The notes: generated by a model from the sequence alone, not told the origin. Counted from the first letter of the stretch, positions 1 to 5,188 are shown. The stretch is 5,323 nt of DNA from Cacconaster sp045617505 (GCA_045617505.1 JAZLIS010000118.1:1-5323), one strand, 5' to 3'. Numbers and translations are program-made.

Positions 1-125
1 GCCGCAGCTGACCGATTTGATACCCTCGCACTGCACGGACGCTCCAGGCCGGAGTGACTGTGGACAACGGAGGCCCTGCACTGACCTTCGCACACCACTG
101 ACGGAAAATTTCGCCGTCAGGCGGG
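1..125. other. GC-rich left-edge segment without a recognisable gene
   Basis: This stretch is clearly more GC-rich than the A/T-rich spacer that follows (126-240). None of its open frames has a credible start and a recognisable product. One plus-strand frame is open from 85 to 333 but has no ATG. The segment ends in a perfect inverted repeat (98-120). It may be the end of another GC-rich repeat or structured element like those at 243-774, cut off by the window edge. That is inference from composition only. Confidence 0.3.
98..120. repeat. Perfect 7-bp inverted repeat
   Basis: CTGACGG (98-104) and CCGTCAG (114-120) are exact reverse complements separated by a 9-base loop. There is no T-run on either side, so it does not look like an intrinsic terminator. 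It sits at the boundary between the GC-rich left edge and the A/T-rich spacer, so it may mark the end of a repeat element or an operator. Confidence 0.35.
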
Positions 126-242
126 AATAATAAAAAGTCTCCAAATCCCCAATAGCACTATACCCAATACATATAACACGCACGCGCCTTTGTCTCAAAT
201 ATTCATATATAGTGTGAACCTCAATAGGAATAAGACAACACC

Positions 243-604
243 CGTGCTGCCACTGCGATTGGTTTCAGATACGATAACGACCAGCACTATCATCAACATC
301 CACAACGGCAGCACGATGACCGGCGGCAGCCGGTAGTCGGCCTACCACGGGAGGGGCGGCCTTGGCGAAGGTGACAAAGTCACCGTAGCCGGCATCGCTG
401 GGCGGGTGGGTATAGCCGCAGGCCACAAAGTGGCCGAGGCAGTGCGGAAAGCGGCAGCAAGTCTGTGGACTCAGACGCGCAGCGGCTGATGTCAACAGTC
501 TTGCCCGATTGGAGCGAATTGAAAGGGTCGGTGGTAAGGACGCCACTTGTGGCGGACTTTCGACCGACACCTATTTCCTTGTTGGCAACGGAGCCGAAGG
601 CGGA
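243..604. other. Hairpin-dense GC-rich element, candidate structured RNA or folded DNA site
   Basis: This 360-base gene-free stretch contains many perfect inverted repeats. A 9-bp pair, CGTGCTGCC (243-251) with GGCAGCACG (307-315), closes a domain. It is followed by ACCGGC/GCCGGT (319-324/329-334), GGTAG/CTACC (332-336/342-346), GGTGAC-AAA-GTCACC (370-384), GGCCAC-AAA-GTGGCC (421-435), GTCTG/CAGAC (461-465/472-476), GTCGGT/ACCGAC (527-532/563-568) and CGCCAC-TT-GTGGCG (541-554). Outer helices extend two of these: GGC/GCC (364-366/388-390) and CCGCA/TGCGG (416-420/443-447). It runs directly into the 170-bp repeat at 605, and the two may form one element of about 530 bases. The strand is unknown. 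It matches no RNA family I can name: no tRNA, tmRNA, RNase P or group II intron domain V signature is visible. Confidence 0.45.
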
Positions 605-774
605 GTGGCCGTGGAGCCAGAAGCAGTCTTTCACGGCTGGCCTCAGGCCGGACGGGAATGTCTGCCGGGCGGAACTTGATGAAGTGGAAGTCGCGCAGGC
701 GCGAAGTGCCGGAGCGGCTGGAACCAAGCCGACTGAACGGAGCGACAGCGGAGAGAAGTGGGCTTGACCGCTTT
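605..774 (+). repeat. 170-bp GC-rich repeat, copy 1
   Basis: This segment aligns without gaps to 2266-2435 in the same orientation, with about 147 of 170 bases identical by hand alignment (roughly 86%). The sharpest shared edges are GTGGCCGTGGAG on the left and GGGCTTGACCGCTTT on the right. Potential stems are GCCGTG/CACGGC (608-613/632-637), CTGGCC/GGCCGG (637-642/646-651), TCGCGC/GCGCGA (691-696/699-704) and CGGCT/AGCCG (715-719/727-731). A longer alternative pairs AAGCC (726-730) with GGCTT (761-765). Differences from copy 2 cluster in the second hairpin's loop region and near the right end. Frames are open across it, but the substitutions do not follow a codon pattern, so I treat it as non-coding. 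It lies just upstream of the sigma operon promoter. Confidence 0.85.
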
Positions 775-789
775 AATTCGTAAGAATGA

Positions 790-816
790 TTTGCTCAATC
801 TTTTGTAATATCTTTG
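790..816 (+). promoter_or_regulatory. Bacteroidetes-type promoter for the sigma operon
   Basis: TATCTTTG at 809-816 matches the Bacteroidetes -7 consensus TAnnTTTG exactly. A TTTG at 790-793 could serve as the -33 element, although the 15-base spacer is shorter than usual. Transcription would start near 822-825, giving a leader of roughly 85 bases before the preferred ATG at 910. The promoter lies just past the end of repeat copy 1, so the repeat itself would not be in the transcript. Confidence 0.6.
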
Positions 817-909
817 TATTGCTGACCGAATGCAAAATTCTTAAAATAATTGCAACCTTTTGAATCGCATTCCGGTCTAATGAATGAAACAAATTTAAAT
901 TCTCGAAAT

Positions 910-1359
910 ATGAACACTGTTTTAATGGTAAACACCGGATGGATGGAAGACGTTCTCGTGCCGATTTTTTTATGTGTAGTACTTCCTTGCGTTATCGTCT
1001 GGCTTACGTCCAAGACACGCAGACACGAACTAGACAGGAAAACAGAGCTGGCTCTGAAAGCTATCGAGAGCGGAGCACAGATTGACCCGAATTTCTTCTC
1101 GAAGGCAAAGCCTGCTAAGACCGTAAAGGAAAGAATCTTCGGCCGTCTTACTACGGGATGTACACTTTCCGCCCTGGGACTCGCACTTTTTTGCGTTGCA
1201 TTATTCGGCAAGGACGCAATCACTTCTTCTTTTTATGTACCCCTCGGCGGCGGGATCCTATTACTGCTCGGAATCGCTTTTATCGTGACCTATTTCATCG
1301 GACGCAAGCAGTTTGCCGCTGAGATTGCTGCCGAAGAAGCGAAGATTGGCAAGGAATAA
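910..1359 (+). CDS. DUF6249-like three-helix membrane protein
   Basis: This encodes a 149-residue membrane protein of unknown function, the first gene of an ECF sigma operon. Three hydrophobic segments are visible at about residues 14-33, 80-99 and 109-131. A charged cytoplasmic-type stretch (about 35-78, including ELALKAIESGAQIDPNFF) lies between the first and second, and the tail is acidic and basic (132-149). The arrangement of one helix, an amphipathic 'LKAIESGAxIDPxFF' linker and a helical hairpin resembles the Bacteroidetes DUF6249 family, whose members often sit beside ECF sigma genes. I chose the ATG at 910 because A/T-rich sequence precedes it and it leaves a short N-terminus before the first helix. 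An in-frame ATG at 880 and a TTG at 850 are possible longer starts. The stop is 9 bases before the sigma start. A role in sensing or in holding the sigma factor at the membrane is inference. Confidence 0.8.
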   Translation: MNTVLMVNTGWMEDVLVPIFLCVVLPCVIVWLTSKTRRHELDRKTELALKAIESGAQIDPNFFSKAKPAKTVKERIFGRLTTGCTLSALGLALFCVALFGKDAITSSFYVPLGGGILLLLGIAFIVTYFIGRKQFAAEIAAEEAKIGKE

Positions 1360-1368
1360 GTTCTGCCG

Positions 1369-1845
1369 ATGACAAGAGAAGAGTTCACTTCCCATCTGCG
1401 TGACGTGCAGGAGCCCCTGAGGAGGTTCCTGCTGTCGCTATGCGAAGGTGACTCTTTCACTGCTGACGACATAGCCCAGGATGCTTGCGTGAAGGCCTAC
1501 CTTGCCATTGACAAATTCCGCGGCGAATCCCGTTTCTCCACTTGGATTTTCAGGATAGCATACAATAGCTGGTGCAATCGGAAGTATGAAAGAAGGGCTG
1601 ACAGTCTCGAAAACCTGAATTTCGCAAGCATACCGGATGAAAGCGGAGCGGATGACACATTCAGATACCAGGCCCTCTACCAGGCAATATCTTCTCTCAA
1701 GCCAAGCGAAAAAGCCGCAATCCTGCTCTTCTATATGGAAGACAAGAGCATTAAGGAGATTTCCTCCATTATGGATATTCCTACGGGTACGGTAAAGTCG
1801 CTCCTCTCCCGTGGGCGCGCAAACCTCAAAATTAAAATCGGATGA
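1369..1845 (+). CDS. ECF-family RNA polymerase sigma factor
   Basis: This encodes a 158-residue sigma-70 factor of the extracytoplasmic-function type, which would direct RNA polymerase to a dedicated promoter set. Region 2 covers about residues 12-75 and includes the DDIAQDACVKAYLAIDKF helix and the FRGESRFSTWIFRIAYN core- and -10-binding part. Region 4 covers about 104-156, with a helix-turn-helix in KSIKEISSIMDIPTGTVKSLLSRGR. The linker is short and there is no region 1.1 or region 3, as expected for ECF factors, and the length is slightly below the usual 160-200 residues. The start follows the upstream membrane gene by 9 bases, and the TGA stop overlaps the next ATG in an ATGA arrangement, so all three genes are probably co-translated. 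No SusC/SusD or FecR partner is visible in the window. Its targets are unknown, though autoregulation from the promoter at 790-816 is possible. Confidence 0.93.
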   Translation: MTREEFTSHLRDVQEPLRRFLLSLCEGDSFTADDIAQDACVKAYLAIDKFRGESRFSTWIFRIAYNSWCNRKYERRADSLENLNFASIPDESGADDTFRYQALYQAISSLKPSEKAAILLFYMEDKSIKEISSIMDIPTGTVKSLLSRGRANLKIKIG

Positions 1846-2225
1846 CAATGAATGACAACACCATCAGAGACTTTTTCCATCAGAACAGGCCAGCCACGAC
1901 TGATGAAGGGACATATCTTGCAGAACTGAAATCCCGTCTCGATGCCATAGAGGAAATCAAGCGGATTCACGATATTGAAATCGCCCGTTGCCGTCGCAGA
2001 GCCATCGTGGCTTCTGTTTGTGGGATTGCCATTGGGGCTGCCGTAATGGCTTTCATCATATTGCAACCAGTCGCAGCCCCAAAATTGAATACAGCAATCA
2101 TAGCGTCTGTATTATCTTTCGTCGCCCAATGGAAATCATTCATTTTTACAGGTATCGCAATTTCTGCGCTGGTTCTTGGTTTGATACCCTGGGGCAAGTC
2201 AAAAACTCATAATTCCCTTATCTGA
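1842..2225 (+). CDS. Small two-helix membrane protein, candidate anti-sigma regulator
   Basis: This encodes 127 residues and starts inside the sigma stop codon (ATGA overlap); a second in-frame ATG lies at 1848. About 45 N-terminal residues are hydrophilic and probably cytoplasmic, with a helical segment (EGTYLAELKSRLDAIEEIKRIHDIEIARCRRR). Two membrane helices follow at about 50-73 and 97-117, and the tail is basic (GKSKTHNSLI). A soluble N-terminus of this size, membrane helices, and translational coupling to an ECF sigma gene are what an anti-sigma factor would show. No classical zinc-binding (HxxxCxxC) or FecR domain is visible, so the function is inferred from context. The protein could equally be a structural partner of the DUF6249-like protein encoded two genes upstream. 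Confidence 0.75.
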   Translation: MTMNDNTIRDFFHQNRPATTDEGTYLAELKSRLDAIEEIKRIHDIEIARCRRRAIVASVCGIAIGAAVMAFIILQPVAAPKLNTAIIASVLSFVAQWKSFIFTGIAISALVLGLIPWGKSKTHNSLI

Positions 2226-2260
2226 CAGTTATCTGTTCAGATTTGATTCTGCATTCTTTT
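2222..2260 (+). terminator. Weak hairpin with T-rich tail after the sigma operon
   Basis: CTGACAG (2222-2228) and CTGTTCAG (2233-2240) can pair with one bulged base around a TTAT loop. A T-rich but interrupted stretch ends in TTTT at 2257-2260. It overlaps the stop codon of the last operon gene. The stem is weak and the T-run is not adjacent to it, so this is only a possible terminator. Confidence 0.25.
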
Positions 2261-2265
2261 AGCCG

Positions 2266-2435
2266 GTGGCCGTGGAGCCCGAAGCAGTCTTTCACGGCTG
2301 GCGGTCAGCCAGACGGGAATGTCTGCCGGGCGGAACTCGATGAAGTGGAAGTCGCGCAGGCGCAACGTGCCGGAGCGGCTGGAACCAAGCCTTTCTGACG
2401 GAGCTTCAGCGGAGGAAGAAGGGCTTGACCGCTTT
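2266..2435 (+). repeat. 170-bp GC-rich repeat, copy 2
   Basis: This is the second copy of the repeat at 605-774, in the same orientation, with the same length and no gaps. The stems GCCGTG/CACGGC, GGCT/AGCC (2377-2380/2388-2391) and AAGCC/GGCTT (2387-2391/2422-2426) are retained. The second hairpin is kept as CTGGC/GCCAG (2298-2302/2308-2312) although its loop has changed. It sits between two convergent transcription units, 40 bases after the sigma operon and 15 bases before the stop codon of the minus-strand gene. Only this 170-bp part is duplicated: nothing like 243-604 precedes it, and the sequence before 2262 is ordinary A/T-rich spacer. Confidence 0.85.
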
Positions 2436-2450
2436 GTAATGAACAAATCG

Positions 2451-3017
2451 TTACTTCAACGAAATCTTCATAGGTTTGAAGGACTTATCTTTTACAAAGA
2501 GAGACGGATATTTATTAATCCTTGCATTGACTTGAGATGTATCAACCGGTTGGTTATCGTAGCGTTTGTATGTGCCGAGTTCATTAACCTTTACAGTTAT
2601 TTCTGCAACCGTCAATGGTGTACCTGCTTTTTTTAAAACCTCCGAGATTACCTCATGAAGATCGGGACCTGTGAAGAATGGTTGGATTGCAATTTCGGGT
2701 GTTGGAGGTATTGTTGAAATTGTCGGATACTTATCCTCAATCACTTTTACGAAACGGTCAGCCATCCTCCGCACTTGTTCTGGCTGCATAGGATCAATTG
2801 AGATAATCTTACTATTCTGCCATAATTGAGCAATTTCACCGATAGATTTACCTTCCAATTGCTGTTCAACCTCTTTATAATTTTTCCTCCCCGAAAAATA
2901 CCATGTCCATACGATATAGATGATAATTGGAATGATAAAAATGTATAGGAATGGGAAGAATGCTCCCAGTATGAGAGCCAAAAGGATAGCGGTAAGGCTT
3001 GGTACTCTGTTATTCAT
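2451..3017 (-). CDS. Membrane-anchored protein with C-terminal winged-helix domain
   Basis: This encodes 188 residues. A long hydrophobic region at about residues 8-40 (SLTAILLALILGAFFPFLYI and on) is likely one long or two short membrane helices. A charged helical linker follows (about 43-110, with KNYKEVEQQLEGKSIGEIAQLW). The C-terminal part, about 117-188, reads like a winged helix of the HARE-HTH kind: LHEVISEVLKKAGTPLTVAEI, then NELGTYKRYDNQPVDTSQVNARINKYPSLF and a basic end. Domains of this kind are associated with DNA- or chromatin-linked proteins and are unusual on a membrane anchor. The 86-base gap before it, with a good -7 box at 3091-3098, suggests it can be transcribed separately from the phosphatase operon. 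The stop lies 15 bases from repeat copy 2. The function is unknown and the domain assignment is from memory of the pattern. Confidence 0.8.
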   Translation of the reverse strand: MNNRVPSLTAILLALILGAFFPFLYIFIIPIIIYIVWTWYFSGRKNYKEVEQQLEGKSIGEIAQLWQNSKIISIDPMQPEQVRRMADRFVKVIEDKYPTISTIPPTPEIAIQPFFTGPDLHEVISEVLKKAGTPLTVAEITVKVNELGTYKRYDNQPVDTSQVNARINKYPSLFVKDKSFKPMKISLK

Positions 3018-3090
3018 TGATATGATTTTGGTATGGGTGAACTAAATACTGGAGAGCTCTTTCAACTATATGATTATCTGCTTGCTTCCA

Positions 3091-3098
3091 CAAAAATA
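3091..3098 (-). promoter_or_regulatory. Candidate -7 promoter box for the winged-helix gene
   Basis: Read on the minus strand, 3098-3091 is TATTTTTG, an exact match to the Bacteroidetes -7 consensus TAnnTTTG. It would place the transcription start near 3084 and give a leader of about 65 bases before the ATG at 3017. No clear TTTG lies at the -33 distance, so support comes from the -7 box and the 86-base intergenic gap only. Confidence 0.4.
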
Positions 3099-3103
3099 AT
3101 CAT

Positions 3104-3559
3104 TTATTGCGATATGCCTATAATAAGCCGTTCCATTTCCTGCAATGCCGGCAAATGACCTTCACCACAGTTATATGCCAGATGATTGGGATATCCCTTG
3201 TACTCATCCTCAAGCTGGAATCCCATCTTCTTGAAGTGGAACGCCTCTGCAACTGTCCTGCTGCGATTATTGCCGAAGGAACAGTGAAGGATAACCTTTT
3301 CTCCGGCAGCATCGGCCTTCATCAATTCACGCACAGCTGCCAGAATGTTCTCCAGTCCCATATCCGGGCCTTCCTCTACCAAGGGGAAATGATACCAACG
3401 GATTCCCTTTGCCTCTATCGCTTTGAGCACATCCTTCGGGTATTCGTGGCCGGAGACATTGATGAGAACCTGAACGCCTCCGAATATCCAGGGATTGTTC
3501 AGGTCTGCGATTGTCGGGAACGGACGGACAGTGAGATTTGAGAAGGAGTAGGTTTTCAT
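3104..3559 (-). CDS. Dual-specificity-type protein phosphatase
   Basis: This encodes 151 residues, the size of a minimal single-domain cysteine phosphatase. The active-site loop H92-C93-S-F-G-N-N-R99-S100 fits the HCx5R(S/T) signature of tyrosine and dual-specificity phosphatases, with C93 as nucleophile and R99 binding phosphate. Asp66 in PLVEEGPDMG is placed about 27 residues upstream, where the general acid normally sits. No signal peptide or membrane helix is seen, so it should be cytoplasmic. The substrate is not evident: phosphotyrosine, phosphoserine/threonine, or a non-protein phosphate are all possible. The start ATG at 3559 follows the zinc-ribbon gene stop by 12 bases. It is the last gene of the tightly spaced minus-strand run before the 86-base gap. 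Confidence 0.9.
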   Translation of the reverse strand: MKTYSFSNLTVRPFPTIADLNNPWIFGGVQVLINVSGHEYPKDVLKAIEAKGIRWYHFPLVEEGPDMGLENILAAVRELMKADAAGEKVILHCSFGNNRSRTVAEAFHFKKMGFQLEDEYKGYPNHLAYNCGEGHLPALQEMERLIIGISQ

Positions 3560-3571
3560 TACTTTGTCAAA

Positions 3572-4099
3572 CTATTTCTTCCAGAACTGCTGCTGACATT
3601 CGCAGCAGGCCCATTGCGGATCTCCTTCCATATGGATAAGGCATCCCCCGAGAACAACTTCCTTACGGTCAGCCATCTCGAACAGTTCGGGACCGGGTTC
3701 CCCATAGACTATTTTGACTACTTTGCCTCCGCATTTGGGGCATTTGCAGGGTTTTCTGTTTACTATTATCGGTTTCATCTGTATGTCTCCTTTATTTTTT
3801 CTTTTTGGTGAATAAAGCACAAGGTGGTACGACCAGCCGTCCAATTGGTCGCGGTCTGTTCCGTTTATCCAGAATCGGTTATCAAGCACTGCCTTTACCA
3901 TCTTTCCCTCCTTATGCGCTTTACGCAATGCCTTTCTCACGGTGCGCGGTTCCAAAGTTGCATCGTAGCTGGGAATGCACATAAACACGAGTCGGTCTAT
4001 CATCTTCCGTTCCGTCTTCGTCAGTGCTGTTTCCCGTTTGCCGTATGCAATGGCAAAACTTGAGAACAGGTAATCTTCCCGCTGAATGTCGTAGCCCAT
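3572..4099 (-). CDS. Two-part protein: uncharacterised N-terminal domain plus C-terminal zinc ribbon
   Basis: This encodes 175 residues. Residues 1-107 are hydrophilic and mixed helical, with a basic stretch RTVRKALRKAHKEGKMVKAV and an aromatic part (NRFWINGTDRDQLDGWSYHL). I do not recognise this part. Residues 108-175 carry a zinc ribbon with knuckles CPKC (120-123) and C165-C-E-C168, plus C118 and C153, in the frame GGKVVKIVYGEP...EVVLGGC...PQWACCEC that is typical of small bacterial zinc-ribbon proteins. The gene begins 1 base after the SIMPL stop, so translation is probably coupled. Within it, a strong AAAGGAG precedes an in-frame ATG at 3778, so the zinc ribbon may also be made alone as 68 residues. 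The protein could be an ancestral two-gene pair fused in frame. Its function is unknown. Zinc binding is inferred from the cysteines. Confidence 0.8.
   Translation of the reverse strand: MGYDIQREDYLFSSFAIAYGKRETALTKTERKMIDRLVFMCIPSYDATLEPRTVRKALRKAHKEGKMVKAVLDNRFWINGTDRDQLDGWSYHLVLYSPKRKNKGDIQMKPIIVNRKPCKCPKCGGKVVKIVYGEPGPELFEMADRKEVVLGGCLIHMEGDPQWACCECQQQFWKK
3787..3793 (-). promoter_or_regulatory. Internal Shine-Dalgarno before an in-frame ATG
   Basis: On the minus strand 3793-3787 reads AAAGGAG, 8 bases before an ATG at 3778-3776 that is in frame with the gene at 3572-4099. Strong Shine-Dalgarno sequences are uncommon in Bacteroidetes. Its position exactly at the junction between the unknown domain and the zinc ribbon suggests a real internal start giving a 68-residue zinc-ribbon protein (3572-3778). 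Confidence 0.45.
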
Positions 4100-4100
4100 C

Positions 4101-4760
4101 CTATGCTTTTTTCAGTTCCCAAACGACATTTACATCATCACTGAACACGAGGTCTTCTGGAGTAATGTCAAGGCTGTCAGAAGTGCTGGCCATAGCCTCT
4201 TTGTTGGAGTGGATATTGCGGGCCTGGGAATAGATGTGAATATCCTGACGTTCGTATTGAATCTCTGAAACATCTCCCAGTTCGCACCCTGCCGCAGCTG
4301 CCATAATGGAAGCTTTTTCAGTCGCATCCTTCACTGCGCGTTCAAGCATCTTGAGTTGAGTCGGTCGGGGATCCTGAACCGTGTATCCGATATTGATCTG
4401 GGCACCGGATATGAACTTGCCGACACCGCGAACAAGGTTGTTGACCATCACATTGTCAATGCCGATGTCAATTTTCAAAATCATCGTGAGGTCATAACCC
4501 TGATTGATTTCGCCAATATAGTGGTCATCGTCATCATACTGTGATACCTTGTGGTCCGAAATGTCAAGTCTTATTGTCTTGCACAATTTTCCGGAGAGTT
4601 TGTTGTATTCCAGAATCTTCACCATCCAGGAGCTGCTTTCCTTGGCTTTCTGGTAAGCCTGCTCATAGGTGTCAAAGACTCCTTCAACCCTGACTTCGAT
4701 GCGGGTGACATCCGGCACGACGTGAATGCTGCCTCGGCCTGTTACACTGATTTTGCTCAT
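4101..4760 (-). CDS. SIMPL-domain (DUF541) protein without signal peptide
   Basis: From the ATG at 4760 this encodes 219 residues that fit the SIMPL/DUF541 family. The N-terminal strand ISVTGRGSIHVVPDVTRIEV starts almost at residue 3. It is followed by the helix YEQAYQKAKESSSWMVKIL, the central GYDLTMILKIDI strand, the helix AVKDATEKASIMAAAAGCELGDVSEI, and the closing strand PEDLVFSDDVNVVWELK. Family members such as Brucella BP26/OMP28 are usually exported, but here no signal peptide or membrane helix precedes the domain, so it is probably cytoplasmic. A GTG at 4790 would add 10 residues and overlap the HIRAN gene by 17 bases. I prefer 4760, which leaves a 13-base A/T-rich gap after the HIRAN stop and starts at the conserved strand. 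Known relatives form ring-like oligomers, and no enzymatic activity is established. Confidence 0.85.
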   Translation of the reverse strand: MSKISVTGRGSIHVVPDVTRIEVRVEGVFDTYEQAYQKAKESSSWMVKILEYNKLSGKLCKTIRLDISDHKVSQYDDDDHYIGEINQGYDLTMILKIDIGIDNVMVNNLVRGVGKFISGAQINIGYTVQDPRPTQLKMLERAVKDATEKASIMAAAAGCELGDVSEIQYERQDIHIYSQARNIHSNKEAMASTSDSLDITPEDLVFSDDVNVVWELKKA

Positions 4761-4773
4761 ATTCGATATTTGT

Positions 4774-5118
4774 TTATTCTCTGTTTCCACGGTTTTTCTT
4801 TACGTAGACTATAACCTCCACCTGCTCCTCCGGATGGGCGTCCGGTGTAATTCTCTGGACGCGGACTTCGTACATATCATTCCAGCCCATATCGAGGAAC
4901 TTGCTGATGTCGTGGTTCTCTCCGCGGGGGATGAATCCAAGTTTCAGGTCATTGTAGTAGATGGCTACTGCATAGGGGTCGAACTTGTTGTCAGCTTCTC
5001 TTTCGAACTGAAGCTTTGTACCGATCTTGAGGTTCTCGAATGCCTCGCATCCGTCCCAATAGCCGAAACCTGCAACGTGAAAGTTTGCCAGATGAACTCT
5101 TTTGATTTTTCTTTCCAT
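4774..5118 (-). CDS. Small HIRAN-domain protein
   Basis: This encodes 114 residues that are essentially a stand-alone HIRAN domain: FHVAGFGYWDG near the start, GTKLQFEREADNKFDPYAVAIYYNDLKLGFIPR in the middle and NHDISKFLDMGWNDMYEVRVQRI after it. In larger proteins such as the eukaryotic helicase HLTF, HIRAN binds DNA ends and is linked to stalled or damaged DNA. Stand-alone bacterial copies have no established role. It is the first complete gene of the minus-strand operon, with the SIMPL gene 13 bases downstream and a WYL-type gene end 70 bases upstream. The start ATG at 5118 is preceded by an A-rich stretch and no Shine-Dalgarno sequence, which is normal for this group. DNA binding is inferred from the family. 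Confidence 0.88.
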   Translation of the reverse strand: MERKIKRVHLANFHVAGFGYWDGCEAFENLKIGTKLQFEREADNKFDPYAVAIYYNDLKLGFIPRGENHDISKFLDMGWNDMYEVRVQRITPDAHPEEQVEVIVYVKKNRGNRE

Positions 5119-5143
5119 AATTCTTTAGCTTTTGATTACGGTA

Positions 5144-5179
5144 CAAAATAAATACGAGAGTGTCCCAAATCGTGGGACA
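5144..5179 (-). promoter_or_regulatory. Inverted repeat overlapping a weak promoter upstream of the HIRAN operon
   Basis: TGTCCCA (5161-5167) and TGGGACA (5173-5179) form a perfect 7-bp inverted repeat with a 5-base centre. Read on the minus strand, TTTG at 5169-5166 inside this repeat could be a -33 element, and TTATTTTG at 5151-5144 matches the -7 box TAnnTTTG at five of six fixed bases. The spacer of 14 bases is short. No T-run follows the repeat on the minus strand, so it does not look like a terminator for the WYL gene. A dimeric regulator, possibly the adjacent WYL protein, could bind here. This is inference from position and symmetry. Confidence 0.4.
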
Positions 5180-5188
5180 GTTGAGAAA

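Noticed and set aside
265..727. Long open frames on the minus strand over the GC-rich left region
   Set aside because: They are explained by high GC content. The translations are low in recognisable motif and overlap each other and the inverted repeats.
243..774. Group II intron or known RNA such as tmRNA or RNase P RNA
   Set aside because: No domain V hairpin, no intron-type 5' end with a matching 3' end, and none of the conserved tmRNA or RNase P segments could be found by eye.
465..783. Plus-strand open frames through repeat copy 1
   Set aside because: The corresponding frames in copy 2 diverge by amino-acid-changing substitutions with no codon bias, and one of them stops early there. 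The repeat behaves as non-coding.
795..1223. Minus-strand open frame opposite the DUF6249-like gene
   Set aside because: It is a shadow of the plus-strand gene, which has membrane helices, a promoter and operon spacing.
2319..2636. Plus-strand open frame starting in repeat copy 2
   Set aside because: Its second half is antisense to the well-supported winged-helix gene, and its first half is the repeat.
3107..3541. Plus-strand open frame opposite the phosphatase
   Set aside because: The minus strand has an exact HCx5R active site and operon context. The opposite frame has no recognisable domain.
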